A stretch of 64,000 bases of DNA from Shewanella litorisediminis (GCF_016834455.1 NZ_CP069213.1:3635501-3699500), one strand, 5' to 3'. Counted from the stretch's first letter, positions 1 through 8,510 are shown. The notes: generated by a model from the sequence alone, not told the origin. Numbers and translations: made by a program.

Positions 1-402
1 TTTATCGGTGCCGGCGTCGCCGGTGAAGCCCTGCTGCTGTTCCATGATTCCAGTTTTCAGGATATGGCCAAGCTGATGAAGCTCGATGGCCCCAACGACG
101 AGGCCACCGAGGTGGAAGTGCTGATAGACACAGGCAATGTGCTTATCGGCGCCTTTTTGAATGGCATCGCCGAACAGCTGGATATGCATTTCAGTCAGGC
201 GCATCCCGTCGTACTTGGGCGCCACTGCACAGTCAACGACCTTATCCACGACAACGCCGAAAAATGGCAACGCACCCTGGCGATGGAAATCAACTATCGC
301 ATCGAAGATCACAACATTGAATGCGATCTTCTGCTCCTTTTCACTGAAGACTCGCTGCCGACCCTGAACTACAAGCTCGGCTACATGTTGGATACCGATT
401 GA
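1..402 (+). CDS. CheC-like chemotaxis phosphatase, 5' truncated by the window edge
   Basis: The frame is open from base 1, so the N-terminus is missing; 133 residues remain. CheC/CheX proteins dephosphorylate CheY-P. The CheC active-site pattern D/S-x3-E-x2-N-x22-P appears here as E-x3-D-x2-N-x22-P, with exact spacing from the Asn in DTGNVLIG to the Pro in AHPVVLG. The first two positions are conservative swaps. Only one copy of the motif lies in the visible part; a second copy or a receiver domain could lie upstream. The gene ends 13 bases before a PAS-GGDEF gene, so the two are probably co-transcribed. Confidence 0.7.
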   Translation, partial: FIGAGVAGEALLLFHDSSFQDMAKLMKLDGPNDEATEVEVLIDTGNVLIGAFLNGIAEQLDMHFSQAHPVVLGRHCTVNDLIHDNAEKWQRTLAMEINYRIEDHNIECDLLLLFTEDSLPTLNYKLGYMLDTD

Positions 403-415
403 GGCCAAACCGCTG

Positions 416-1375
416 ATGTCCAATGACGCAGACCTGATGAACGAACTCCACTGGCTTATCGATATGGTGCAAACCATAGAAGTGGGCCTGGTGGTACTGG
501 ACAGAAACTTCAATATCGCCCTGTGGAATGGCTTTATGGAAAACCACAGTGGTGTTTCTCCCAATTCCATCAAGGGCAAAAACCTGTTTGAAGAGTTTCC
601 CGAACTCCCCGCCGCCTGGCTTAAGAAGAAGATGGAGTCGGTGTATCTGCTGAAGAACCGCGCCTTTATCAGTTGGGAGCAGCGCCCTTTTGTGTTCCAG
701 TTTAAAAACTACCGCCCCATCACAGGCCGGGCGGAGTTTATGTACCAGAACGTCACCCTGCTGCCACTGGCGTCGCTCACCGGGCAAATTACCCACATCA
801 GCATCATTGTGTACGACGTTACCGACGTGGCAGTGAATAAACTGCAGCTGAAAAACGCCAATGAGCGCCTGGAACACCTGAGCCAAACCGACGGCCTGAC
901 ACAACTGCACAATCGCCGCCACTGGCAGGAATGCATGAACCGGGAATACGAGCGTTTTAACCGCTATGGCGACCCGGTGAGCCTGGTGATGTTTGACATA
1001 GACCGTTTCAAGCAGGTCAACGATGAGCACGGCCATGTGGCAGGTGACAAGGTTATTCAGCACATAGCCCACCTGCTGAGCCAATCACTGCGGGAAACTG
1101 ACTGCGCAGGCCGTTACGGCGGCGAAGAATTTGCCGTGGTCCTCACCGGCACCACCGCCGAAGAGGCGTATCATTTTACCGAGCGCCTGCGGGAGAAAGT
1201 GGCCTCCTCTGCCATCCAGTTTGGCGGCAAGAGCATACAGGTCACCATCAGCCTGGGCATTTGCGGTATGGATGACTTTGTCGACAACGAATCCCAGTGG
1301 CTGGCGTTCGCGGATCAGGCGCTCTATCAGGCCAAACAACAGGGGCGCAACCGCACTGTCATTTACAGCGAATAA
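416..1375 (+). CDS. PAS-GGDEF diguanylate cyclase
   Basis: Predicted to make c-di-GMP from two GTP. The 319-residue protein has no evident membrane segment. An N-terminal PAS-like sensor (about residues 10-140) is followed by a short helical linker and a GGDEF domain (about 155-315). The active site is an intact GGEEF near residue 235, and an RETD I-site lies exactly five residues before it, so product inhibition is expected. It follows the CheC-like gene closely, which suggests a chemotaxis-linked signalling pair. It ends just before a strong bidirectional terminator. Confidence 0.9.
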   Translation: MSNDADLMNELHWLIDMVQTIEVGLVVLDRNFNIALWNGFMENHSGVSPNSIKGKNLFEEFPELPAAWLKKKMESVYLLKNRAFISWEQRPFVFQFKNYRPITGRAEFMYQNVTLLPLASLTGQITHISIIVYDVTDVAVNKLQLKNANERLEHLSQTDGLTQLHNRRHWQECMNREYERFNRYGDPVSLVMFDIDRFKQVNDEHGHVAGDKVIQHIAHLLSQSLRETDCAGRYGGEEFAVVLTGTTAEEAYHFTERLREKVASSAIQFGGKSIQVTISLGICGMDDFVDNESQWLAFADQALYQAKQQGRNRTVIYSE

Positions 1376-1391
1376 GCCGATTTACAGGCAT

Positions 1392-1422
1392 AAAAAAGCC
1401 CGTCTCTGGACGGGCTTTTTTA
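1392..1422. terminator. bidirectional rho-independent terminator
   Basis: A perfect stem AAAAAGCCCGTC/GACGGGCTTTTT with a four-base loop and flanking A and T tracts. It lies between the converging cyclase gene and rraB and can serve both. Confidence 0.9.
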
Positions 1423-1429
1423 TTGAATA

Positions 1430-1855
1430 TCAGTGGCGCTCAATGGGGAAGCCATCATTGTCGTAGTCTTCGTCGTCATCTTCGTCGTCGAAGTCTTCAT
1501 CGTCGCCCATAAAATAGGTGCCCCAGCCGTCGTAGTCTACCTTCTGCTTGGCCGCGAGGTTAATCAGCTGCTCACAGGCCTTGTCTATCAGGTCAACGTC
1601 CAGTGCATGGTTGGCGATAGCATCGAAGCAGAGGATCACACTGCCATCTTCCAGCTCCAACTCTTCGGCGTCAGTCACCTCGAAGCCCAGTTTGAAGGCG
1701 TCTACCGCGGCTTTTTCAAGGCGATCGAAATTGGTGCTCGAAAAATGATGTTCAATCATGTACTCGGCATCCGGGTCGGAACCATCATCCAGCAGCGACT
1801 GAACGATATCACGGGTCTCTTCCTGTTGGGCCTTCAGCAGGCGCTCAATAGACAT
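1430..1855 (-). CDS. rraB: RraB, RNase E activity inhibitor B
   Basis: RraB binds RNase E and modulates mRNA decay in the cytoplasm. The 141-residue protein matches the E. coli family in length (about 138) and in landmarks: [20 protein letters not shown] near residue 12, IEHHFS at 34, a [15 protein letters not shown] block at 48-62, and YDGWGTYF at 108-115, followed by a highly acidic tail of Asp and Glu (about 118-133). The frame extends 17 codons further upstream, but the Met at 1855 starts the conserved sequence ([10 protein letters not shown]). Its partner regulator rraA is at the other end of this window. Confidence 0.95.
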   Translation of the reverse strand: MSIERLLKAQQEETRDIVQSLLDDGSDPDAEYMIEHHFSSTNFDRLEKAAVDAFKLGFEVTDAEELELEDGSVILCFDAIANHALDVDLIDKACEQLINLAAKQKVDYDGWGTYFMGDDEDFDDEDDDEDYDNDGFPIERH

Positions 1856-1940
1856 GGGCTGACTCCAATAAACAAAGCAAGCGCCTGCCCACCACGGGAG
1901 GCGCAATCGGGGTGCAGTATAACAGAGATTAAAAAAGGCG

Positions 1941-2678
1941 TCAGTTGGCCAGACGGGTGCGGCCCATCAGGGCTTCGGCCTCTCGGTTGAGCTGTTCAAG
2001 CTTGGCCGACATGGCGGCATGAATACGCTCAGACAGTTCCTTGACCTGACTCTTGTCCAGCCCTTTGGTTTCAAAGGGTTCCATCTGCTCGATGATCACC
2101 ACGCCATTGTTCCAGCGATTGAGCTTGATATGGCACTGGTTGGATGCCAGCACAGGCACCATGGGCACACCGGCGGCAATCGCCGTGTGGAAAGCACCGG
2201 CCTTGAAGGGCAGGAGTCCACGGCCGCGGCTGCGGGTGCCTTCGGGAAAAATCCACACCGACAGGCACTTATCTTTGATTTTTCTGGCGGTGTTCGCCAT
2301 GGTCTCAAAGGCGCGATTACGATTTTTACGATCGATAAGGATATTGCCCGACAGCCAGTAGATCTGGCCGAAGAACGGCATCCAGGCAATGCTCTTTTTC
2401 CCCAGGCTCACGGTGCCTTTTGGCACGGCTGCGGTATGGGTGAACATATCAAAGTTGTTTTGATGGTTGGCAAGGTATACGCAAGGTTCGCTGCTGGCGG
2501 CCTGGGGACGACGTACTATCACCTTGATCCCCAATACCGGGGCTACGGCAGAGAACCATTTGGCGAACATATGTACATTGTCACGGTGCCTTGGACGCAG
2601 CAAACAGGCGATGGAACCCACGATGAATGCCATCAGCAGCAATATAGCCAACAGCAAGGATCTGACGATTAACAGCAC
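1941..2678 (-). CDS. plsC: PlsC, 1-acyl-sn-glycerol-3-phosphate acyltransferase
   Basis: Adds the second acyl chain to lysophosphatidic acid at the inner membrane to make phosphatidic acid. The HX4D acyltransferase motif is NHQNNFD at residues 71-77 and the substrate motif FPEGTRS is at 144-150; an N-terminal hydrophobic segment spans about 2-26. I chose a GTG start at 2678: a GGGAG ribosome site lies six bases upstream and the product is then 245 residues, the length of E. coli PlsC. The frame itself remains open to 2735 without a better site. Confidence 0.93.
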   Translation of the reverse strand: MLLIVRSLLLAILLLMAFIVGSIACLLRPRHRDNVHMFAKWFSAVAPVLGIKVIVRRPQAASSEPCVYLANHQNNFDMFTHTAAVPKGTVSLGKKSIAWMPFFGQIYWLSGNILIDRKNRNRAFETMANTARKIKDKCLSVWIFPEGTRSRGRGLLPFKAGAFHTAIAAGVPMVPVLASNQCHIKLNRWNNGVVIIEQMEPFETKGLDKSQVKELSERIHAAMSAKLEQLNREAEALMGRTRLAN

Positions 2679-2791
2679 GACATACTCCCGGTAAAAACTC
2701 CTGCGCAGTATAACGACTGAGCAAGACAGGAACAATATTTTGTTTACACGTGTGCGCTGATTTATTAATTGATTATTAAAATCATAAAGTT

Positions 2792-2815
2792 AAAGCCCAC
2801 CTCTCGGTGGGCTTT
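2792..2815 (-). terminator. terminator of the metal-uptake operon
   Basis: A 10-base stem (AAAGCCCACC/GGTGGGCTTT) with a four-base loop lies just downstream of the permease stop on the minus strand. On that strand it is followed by a T-containing tract (AACTTTATG). Confidence 0.7.
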
Positions 2816-2822
2816 CCGGGGA

Positions 2823-3578
2823 TTATCGCTTGGCTGCCAGCAGCCTGAACACCATGGCAGACAGCGCCAGGGTTGCCACTATCATGGCGCCGCTTGGCAA
2901 GTCGAACATGGCCGACAGCAAAAGCCCGGCCAGATAACCGCAAAGGCCAACCAGATAAGCCCAACCCAATGCTTTGCTGCAGCTGAGCTTATTGACTGCC
3001 AGCGCAGGCAAAATCAGGGTACTGAACACCAGATAGACTCCAACCAGCTCAACCGACAGGGTGATCACCAGGGCAAACACCAGGTAGAAACCCGCCCCAT
3101 CGAGCACGGTTGGCCGCGCCATGATGAGCGCCAGCACCGCGGCAGACACCAGCGCGGGCAGATACAGTTGCTCCCAGCTAACCCAAAGGATCTGACCGGA
3201 CATCAGCTGCTTGAGCAGCTCCGCACCATGGGGGTCATTGGCGAGCAGCAACATGGCCCCAACGGCCGCCAGCACATAGAGACAACCAATCATGGCCTCC
3301 AGCTCATCGGCCATGCGCCGCGAGAGCCAGGCAATCAGCCCTGCGCCGGCAAGGGCAAAAAGCGCCGGCATCCAGACTCCCGAAAATGGCGCGTCCTCCA
3401 GCACGGGGTGCATGTGGGCCACAATGGCCCCCAGCGCCGCCACCTGAGCAATGGCCAAATCGATAAAGATGATGCCACGCTTAAGCACCTGGCGCCCCAG
3501 CAGCACATGGGTAGAGAGCACCAATACCCCGGCGGCGAGCGCCGGCAGCAGTATGTCCAGCAGATCCCAGTCAAACAT
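2823..3578 (-). CDS. metal ABC transporter permease, ZnuB-like
   Basis: Inner-membrane subunit of a cluster-9 (ABC-3 family) Zn/Mn importer; 251 residues with about eight hydrophobic segments. Family landmarks include LKRGIIFIDLAIAQVAALG near residue 33 and GVYLVFSTLILPALAVNKL near 180. It is the last gene of a minus-strand operon and follows the binding-protein gene by three bases. No ATPase gene is found before or after it, so the ZnuC-type motor must be encoded elsewhere, or the system is incomplete. Zinc is the likely substrate from the context; Mn or Fe cannot be excluded. Confidence 0.85.
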   Translation of the reverse strand: MFDWDLLDILLPALAAGVLVLSTHVLLGRQVLKRGIIFIDLAIAQVAALGAIVAHMHPVLEDAPFSGVWMPALFALAGAGLIAWLSRRMADELEAMIGCLYVLAAVGAMLLLANDPHGAELLKQLMSGQILWVSWEQLYLPALVSAAVLALIMARPTVLDGAGFYLVFALVITLSVELVGVYLVFSTLILPALAVNKLSCSKALGWAYLVGLCGYLAGLLLSAMFDLPSGAMIVATLALSAMVFRLLAAKR

Positions 3579-3581
3579 AGG

Positions 3582-4490
3582 TCAATTCACCCCGTTCAAA
3601 AGGTTAATCACGCTGTCGTAGAGACTGAAAAGATCCTGACTCTCATCGTTGCCTCCCACAGACATGGGCAGCACCAGCACCGGCAAGTTGGCTTTTTCGG
3701 CCAGCCAGTTGGCGCCGCGGGTATCCTGATAGGAAGCCACCACAATCGCCGAGACATCCCCCTTGCGGGCACGTTCCAGCAGGCTGGCGAGGTGACCACT
3801 GGAAGGCGGCAGACCCGGTTTGGGTTCCAGATCCGCCACCTGCTCTATACCAAGCCAATCAAAGAGGTAGCGAAAGCTGGTGTGATAGGCAATCACCTTA
3901 CGTCCGGCAAGCCCGTGTGCAGAGGCTTCCCAAGCCGGAATGGCGGCCTGCCAGCGCTCGCTGAAGCTTGCAAAGGCCGCATCGTAGCCGGCGCTGTTGC
4001 CGGGATCCAGGCGCTTAAGTCTGGCGGTAACCGCTTCGGCCACCTGCAATAAGCGGCCCGGTGAAAAGTGCAGGTGCGGATTCCCCTTAACATGCACATC
4101 CCCCATGGAGCGGTCGACCTTGTCCAGCTTATCCAGGGTCTCAATCAGCTCGGCTGCGTAAAGCATGCCGTCGCTGCCGTCTCTGACCCTGGCATTGGCG
4201 GATTTCATCTGCAGCATTGGCAGCCAGCCAATCTCAAGCTCAGCTCCGGCGCAGAGCGCCAAATCGGCCTGGCGCATCTTGGCAATCAGGCTCGGACGAG
4301 CCTGCACCTGATGAGGATCCTGCATGGCGGTGGTCGCCGAGTAAATCCTGGCATCCGGGGCCAGCTCTTTGGCCAGCGCCGCATATTCGGGCTCGCAGGC
4401 GAAGATATTCAACCCGGCCACGGCACTGGCGCTGTGGCCCAGAGTCAGGGCCAGCAGGCCCCCGAGCAACTTAGAATTGATGCGCACCAT
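3582..4490 (-). CDS. metal ABC transporter substrate-binding protein, ZnuA-like
   Basis: Periplasmic metal-binding protein of 302 residues with a signal peptide (about 1-25, ending ASA-VAG). Likely metal ligands of the cluster-9 family are visible: His60 in QDPHQVQ, His139/His141 in GNPHLHFSP and His203 in AYHTSFRYL. The long His-rich loop of classical ZnuA is missing. The start at 4490 lies inside the 3' end of the preceding porin gene, a 20-base overlap, which implies translational coupling. It is followed three bases later by the permease gene. Confidence 0.85.
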   Translation of the reverse strand: MVRINSKLLGGLLALTLGHSASAVAGLNIFACEPEYAALAKELAPDARIYSATTAMQDPHQVQARPSLIAKMRQADLALCAGAELEIGWLPMLQMKSANARVRDGSDGMLYAAELIETLDKLDKVDRSMGDVHVKGNPHLHFSPGRLLQVAEAVTARLKRLDPGNSAGYDAAFASFSERWQAAIPAWEASAHGLAGRKVIAYHTSFRYLFDWLGIEQVADLEPKPGLPPSSGHLASLLERARKGDVSAIVVASYQDTRGANWLAEKANLPVLVLPMSVGGNDESQDLFSLYDSVINLLNGVN

Positions 4491-5664
4491 GGGCCCCCAG
4501 AGTCATCACGTATTGCAGAGTGAACAGGTTATCGTCGCTGATACCGTCAAAGTTGGTTCCCTGTTGGCGGGTATACTGCAAACGCACTGTGGAGAAATGG
4601 CTGTGATGCCAGTTTAAGCTGACTTCGGTTTCTTTCAGTTTCTGGGCATCAAAGTGGTCATCGTGGGCCAGCTGGGTATCCAGCTCACCGTAACGAAGAC
4701 CGGCAGACCAGTTGGGGCTGAACTGATACACACCGCTCAGGTACCAGCCCTGATGGTAGTCTTTGCCATGGGAATGCTCGTGGCCCTCTTCTTCCTCGTG
4801 TTCCTCTTCATTGAGCTCAGGTGCCTTGAAGTCGTTCACTCGGAAGAACTCGCCGCTCAGGGTCAGGTGCTGATACTTGTAGTTGCCGTTGGGCGCCCAT
4901 TTGTAGACAAAGTCAGCCACATAGGTATTTTCGCCCGTGTAGGCAGCGCTATGGCTGTGATCATGGGCTGGCTCATCTTCCTCATGGGGCTCTTCCCCTT
5001 CTTCATGGGGTGTCAGGCGGCCGTTCTGGTTTTTCATGTAGGCCAATCCCAGCTGCCATGAACTGTTGTCGCCTATGTCGCCACCCAACTTGGTGAAAGC
5101 GTTGTAAACCCCCACGGTATCGAATTCACGCTCGCCATGTTCATCTTCGGCGCGCATATTGTCGCCTTTCAAGGCTTCAACGCCAAAGGTCCAGTAAAGG
5201 TCCGTTGGGGCCACCCAGCTCAAGCGCAGACCATCATCAAAGTAATGGCCCCCGAGGAAGGCGCGGTACACCGCTGGGCGACCGGCAAAGGCGTCAGTAT
5301 GCAGGTGTTGGTTGTTCAGGTAGCCCACATCCGACAGAAAACGACCGGCACGCACGGATAATCCGGCTGGCATTGCCAGCGTCTGGATAAAGGCTTCTTC
5401 AAGCTCCAGCTCAGTTTCGCCGTCGTGAACTTCAATCACTGCGGTCAATTTGCCATAAAAGAGGTCATCGATATTGGCGCTGATGGCAAGCTCACTCTCA
5501 CCCAATCCAAAGCCTTCTTCGCGACCACCCAGGGCGCGATCACCGCTCTGATAATAGCCGTCCAATACAGCACTGATGGCAGGGTTACCCAGGGTAGGTG
5601 TCTCAGCAACTGCCACGGCAGAGATCAGGGAAGATGCCAACACAGACAAACGAAAGCTATTCAT
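4471..5664 (-). CDS. outer-membrane porin with His/Glu-rich loops, metal-uptake operon
   Basis: A 397-residue beta-barrel-type protein with a signal peptide (about 1-20, AVA-ETP), alternating amphipathic strands and a C-terminal Phe typical of outer-membrane proteins. Two insertions are packed with His, Glu and Asp: about residues 218-238 (HEEDEPAHDHSHS) and 283-302 (GHEHSHGKDYH). Such loops could bind zinc or other divalent cations at the cell surface. It overlaps the binding-protein gene by 20 bases, so outer and inner membrane steps are probably expressed together. I infer a zinc-related porin; transport was not shown for this family member. Confidence 0.75.
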   Translation of the reverse strand: MNSFRLSVLASSLISAVAVAETPTLGNPAISAVLDGYYQSGDRALGGREEGFGLGESELAISANIDDLFYGKLTAVIEVHDGETELELEEAFIQTLAMPAGLSVRAGRFLSDVGYLNNQHLHTDAFAGRPAVYRAFLGGHYFDDGLRLSWVAPTDLYWTFGVEALKGDNMRAEDEHGEREFDTVGVYNAFTKLGGDIGDNSSWQLGLAYMKNQNGRLTPHEEGEEPHEEDEPAHDHSHSAAYTGENTYVADFVYKWAPNGNYKYQHLTLSGEFFRVNDFKAPELNEEEHEEEEGHEHSHGKDYHQGWYLSGVYQFSPNWSAGLRYGELDTQLAHDDHFDAQKLKETEVSLNWHHSHFSTVRLQYTRQQGTNFDGISDDNLFTLQYVMTLGAHGAHQF

Positions 5665-5743
5665 AAATTCTCCAAAAATACAGCAAGCGCCCGACAGCGA
5701 ACCACCATCGGGAAATAGTTAAATTATTCAATGCGATATGTAT

Positions 5744-6037
5744 TTATGGAGCGAGAGGTGGCCCACGGGCCTGGGGATGTGGGCGAGCAGATTCTGCCAC
5801 AAGAAGCAGCGGAGCCTGAGGTTGCTCGAACACCTGAAGCTGAGGCACCTTGGGCAGGTCTGCACCGGGCAAGAGCTTGTTCAGCTGATGCTGGTGGAAG
5901 CACAGGGTACAGTGGTTGTAAGCATCTTCATTGAGGTGAGTCGTGGCGTGAGCGGCAGCAATAAACGACAGCACCACCAGTACGGCAGAAAGCCATACAG
6001 CGATAAGTCGATGAATTTTGCGCCTTGGAAATTGCAC
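5744..6037 (-). CDS. small membrane-anchored or secreted Cys/His protein, DUF2946-like
   Basis: A 97-residue protein with a basic N-terminus, one hydrophobic segment (about 10-30, ending AHA), then HLNEDAYNHCTLCFHQHQ at about 34-51, a CxxC flanked by His residues that could bind a metal. The tail is Pro-rich. The arrangement resembles DUF2946-type proteins often encoded beside metal transport genes, but I assign this only loosely. It lies 79 bases upstream of the porin gene on the same strand and may be the first gene of the operon. Confidence 0.55.
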   Translation of the reverse strand: MQFPRRKIHRLIAVWLSAVLVVLSFIAAAHATTHLNEDAYNHCTLCFHQHQLNKLLPGADLPKVPQLQVFEQPQAPLLLVAESARPHPQARGPPLAP

Positions 6038-6241
6038 GCACCCTACTCCGGTGATTTGTGAAGCGGCTCAAGTTTACGGCAGCCCAAAAGGGCTGGCAAC
6101 CGTGACCGCAGTAGAAAAGTTACAGAATGTTACCCAAAGGGCAAGGCGCAGGTTTTCGCCTTAATCTTGTGTTAAGCCGCCTGGCATACTATTCACCACT
6201 GTTAAGGTGCTAGCTTGCTTACTCAATCAGGAGAATGCGTT

Positions 6242-6364
6242 ATGGGCCAATTTTTCAAAGAAAACATCAAACTCATTTTGGTTGCGGCCCTGGTGATCGG
6301 CGGCATTTTCGGCGGGATCTGGTGGGTTGAAGCCTCACTCAGCGCCCAGGAAACCGTGCTCTAA
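6242..6364 (+). CDS. 40-residue single-span membrane protein
   Basis: A short frame starting MGQFFKENIK with an AGGAG site eight bases upstream. A hydrophobic, Gly-rich segment (LILVAALVIGGIFGGIWW, about 11-28) is followed by a short polar tail EASLSAQETVL. It is unlike a random frame: good ribosome site, clean topology and its own upstream region. Its TAA stop overlaps the TAG stop of the converging zinc-ribbon gene in the four bases CTAA at 6361-6364. I do not recognise a family and assign no function. Confidence 0.6.
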   Translation: MGQFFKENIKLILVAALVIGGIFGGIWWVEASLSAQETVL

Positions 6365-6690
6365 CGGTACTTTTGCCGCTCATGGCTCTTGTCTTCCACT
6401 TCAGGAGCCTCCACCACGATAAGCTGGTCCATTAAGTGAGATATCAGCAGCAGCGCCAGGCACATTGCCGCCACCAATACGGCAACACCGCGCCATGGCG
6501 CCTGCAACCAGGCAACCAGCAGCGACGCGGCACCCAGATAAAATCCCAGTAATTTCAATTTAACCAGCAAACCACTGCGGGCAAGCCAGGCATCACAGTG
6601 AGGACACTGGATCTGGGCATTCAAGCCCTTGCCACGCTGGTCCTTTACGGCAGTCGCATTGAAGTTTTTGTGGCAATGACTACAGATCAT
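6361..6690 (-). CDS. zinc-ribbon membrane protein
   Basis: A 109-residue protein. An N-terminal zinc ribbon is formed by CSHC (residues 3-6) and CPHC (29-32). Two hydrophobic segments follow (about 45-62 and 67-87), then a charged C-terminus. The frame is open to 6996, but the Met at 6690 starts directly before the first CxxC and upstream codons overlap the promoter region of the divergent mscS-like gene. I do not recognise a named family. The stop overlaps that of the 40-residue protein gene. Confidence 0.65.
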   Translation of the reverse strand: MICSHCHKNFNATAVKDQRGKGLNAQIQCPHCDAWLARSGLLVKLKLLGFYLGAASLLVAWLQAPWRGVAVLVAAMCLALLLISHLMDQLIVVEAPEVEDKSHERQKYR

Positions 6691-6835
6691 GATTTGTCCT
6701 CTACACCTTTGGGCTGCAAATTCTACCAGAGCCTGATGGTTTTTGGATAAGAGTTCTGTTCCTGTCCCGGTTGATTGTACGCCCGCGCCATCAGGGGCTA
6801 TGATGCTTACATCTTCAAGCAACAGGATGTTGAAT

Positions 6836-8437
6836 ATGCGTCTGTTAATCCCCTTCCTCTTAAGCATGAGCCTGCTCAGCCCGACGGCAGCACTGGCCGT
6901 CAGCGATGAGTTTCGCAGCAATGTTGAGCAGCTGGAACACACCATAGCGCAGGATCTCAAGGCCCTGTCCCAGGTCAAAGGTGAACTGGTTGCCATCAGT
7001 GAATATCGGGTAAACCAAAAAACTGCCGAGCTGAGACAACTTATCAGCAGCGAAATTGAGGCCCCTGACGCCGACCGTGCCTACCTGCAAACCCTGGTGG
7101 AAAATCAGCTGAGCTTTATCCAGCAGACCCAGGCTTACCTGAGCAAAGACATCCAAAAGCTCAAAAGCAATCTCGGCGGCGCCAATGACGCCGAGCTCTT
7201 GCTGGCGCTGTCCAACCGCGAGCGTGAGCGCGACACCAACTTCAAAAAAGAGCTGCAAACCCTGGATTGGGGCAGCAAACTGGGCATGGACACAGAGCCG
7301 CGCCGGGCAGAACTGAAACAGGCACTTGCCGAACGGGCAGACCGCCTGGCAAGCCTGGTGAATTACACCCAGGAGCAACTGAAACATGCCGTGGATGAAG
7401 CCCGTGCCGCGGGTAAAGATGTGAGTGCCGAGCAGACCGCCCGAGTCAGTGACCTCAAGGCCCGGCTCGAGCAAAACAGCCTGAGTCTGAGCACCGTCGT
7501 GGGTTTGATGGAAGAGCTCGGAGCCGATACCACGGCGCTGAAACAGGTGCTCTTTACCGTGTCAGGAGACATTACCCAGGATGTGCTGGATATCGACCTG
7601 GTAGGCAGTCTGCTTGGCAAATGGCTCAGTGTTGCCGAGTCGCAGGCAATAGAAAATGGCCCGCGGGTACTGTTTAAGGTGTTTATCTTCCTGCTTATCC
7701 TCTTTGTCGCCAGCCTGGTTGCCAAGCTGGTGAAGAGTGTGGTGAAAAAGGCTGTCAGCAACTCCAAACTCAAATTCAGTAAGCTGCTGCAGGACTTCTT
7801 TGTCTCTCTGTCCGCCAAGGGTGTATATACCCTGGGGTTACTGATTGCCCTGTCGCAACTGGGTTTTGAACTTGGGCCCCTGCTGGCCGGTTTCGGTATT
7901 GCCGGTGTCATCATAGGTTTTGCGCTGCAGGATACGCTGTCGAACTTTGCCTCCGGCATGATGATTTTGATTTACCGCCCCTATGATGTGGGAGACCTTA
8001 TCAGCGCTGCTGGCGTCACAGGGCGGGTCAGCCATATGAGCCTGGTATCCACAACTATCAAGACCCTTGATAATCAGCGGCTTATTATTCCAAACAATAA
8101 AATTTGGGGTGATACCATCAACAACATTACCGCCGAGCGCCATCGCCGGGTCGATATGACTTTCGGCATCAGTTACGGCGACAATGTCGAGCATGCGGAA
8201 AAAATCCTGCTGGATATCGTCAACAAGCATCCAAAGGTGCTCAAAGACCCCGGCGTCACAGTGCGCCTGCACTTGCTGGGCGAATCTTCGGTGGACTTTG
8301 TGGTTCGTCCCTGGGTGCGGCCGGATGACTATTGGGACGTATATTGGGACGTGACCAAGGCGGTGAAGCAGCGCTTCGATGCCGAAGGCATCACCATTCC
8401 CTTCCCGCAGCGGGATGTGCACTTCTACCGCAGCTGA
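6836..8437 (+). CDS. MscS-family mechanosensitive channel with periplasmic coiled-coil domain
   Basis: Predicted inner-membrane channel that opens on membrane tension to release solutes. The 533-residue protein begins with a signal peptide (ending ALA-VSD), followed by a helical, coiled-coil-rich periplasmic domain (about 25-250), transmembrane segments, and the MscS core. The pore helix region reads VIIGFALQDTLSNFASGMM at about 357-375, then the beta domain and C-terminal cage. The start at 6836 has AGGA upstream and gives the signal peptide; an in-frame ATG nine bases earlier is possible. It is longer than E. coli MscS (286) and belongs to the larger class. Confidence 0.88.
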   Translation: MRLLIPFLLSMSLLSPTAALAVSDEFRSNVEQLEHTIAQDLKALSQVKGELVAISEYRVNQKTAELRQLISSEIEAPDADRAYLQTLVENQLSFIQQTQAYLSKDIQKLKSNLGGANDAELLLALSNRERERDTNFKKELQTLDWGSKLGMDTEPRRAELKQALAERADRLASLVNYTQEQLKHAVDEARAAGKDVSAEQTARVSDLKARLEQNSLSLSTVVGLMEELGADTTALKQVLFTVSGDITQDVLDIDLVGSLLGKWLSVAESQAIENGPRVLFKVFIFLLILFVASLVAKLVKSVVKKAVSNSKLKFSKLLQDFFVSLSAKGVYTLGLLIALSQLGFELGPLLAGFGIAGVIIGFALQDTLSNFASGMMILIYRPYDVGDLISAAGVTGRVSHMSLVSTTIKTLDNQRLIIPNNKIWGDTINNITAERHRRVDMTFGISYGDNVEHAEKILLDIVNKHPKVLKDPGVTVRLHLLGESSVDFVVRPWVRPDDYWDVYWDVTKAVKQRFDAEGITIPFPQRDVHFYRS

Positions 8438-8467
8438 CCACAGGCACTCGCTAAATGCGGTAAACAG

Positions 8468-8489
8468 AAAGGCACCCTCGGGTGCCTTT
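8468..8489. terminator. shared terminator between mscS-like gene and fhs
   Basis: Stem AAAGGCACC/GGTGCCTTT with a CTCG loop followed by a T-rich stretch on the plus strand; it lies between two converging genes. Confidence 0.85.
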
Positions 8490-8510
8490 GTTGTTATTCA
8501 CCAGGCCCCA

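Noticed and set aside
1433..1990. 185-residue plus-strand frame opposite rraB
   Set aside because: Shadow of the acidic, repetitive codons of rraB; no support of its own.
2769..4052. 427-residue plus-strand frame opposite the metal permease and binding-protein genes
   Set aside because: It mirrors two well-supported genes, is full of Gln, His and Arg as antisense frames of GC-rich coding DNA are, and has no family resemblance.
5708..5740. possible Zur box upstream of the His-rich porin gene
   Set aside because: The AT-rich GAAATAGTTAAATTATTC is only weakly palindromic (about half the positions) and does not match a known Zur consensus well.
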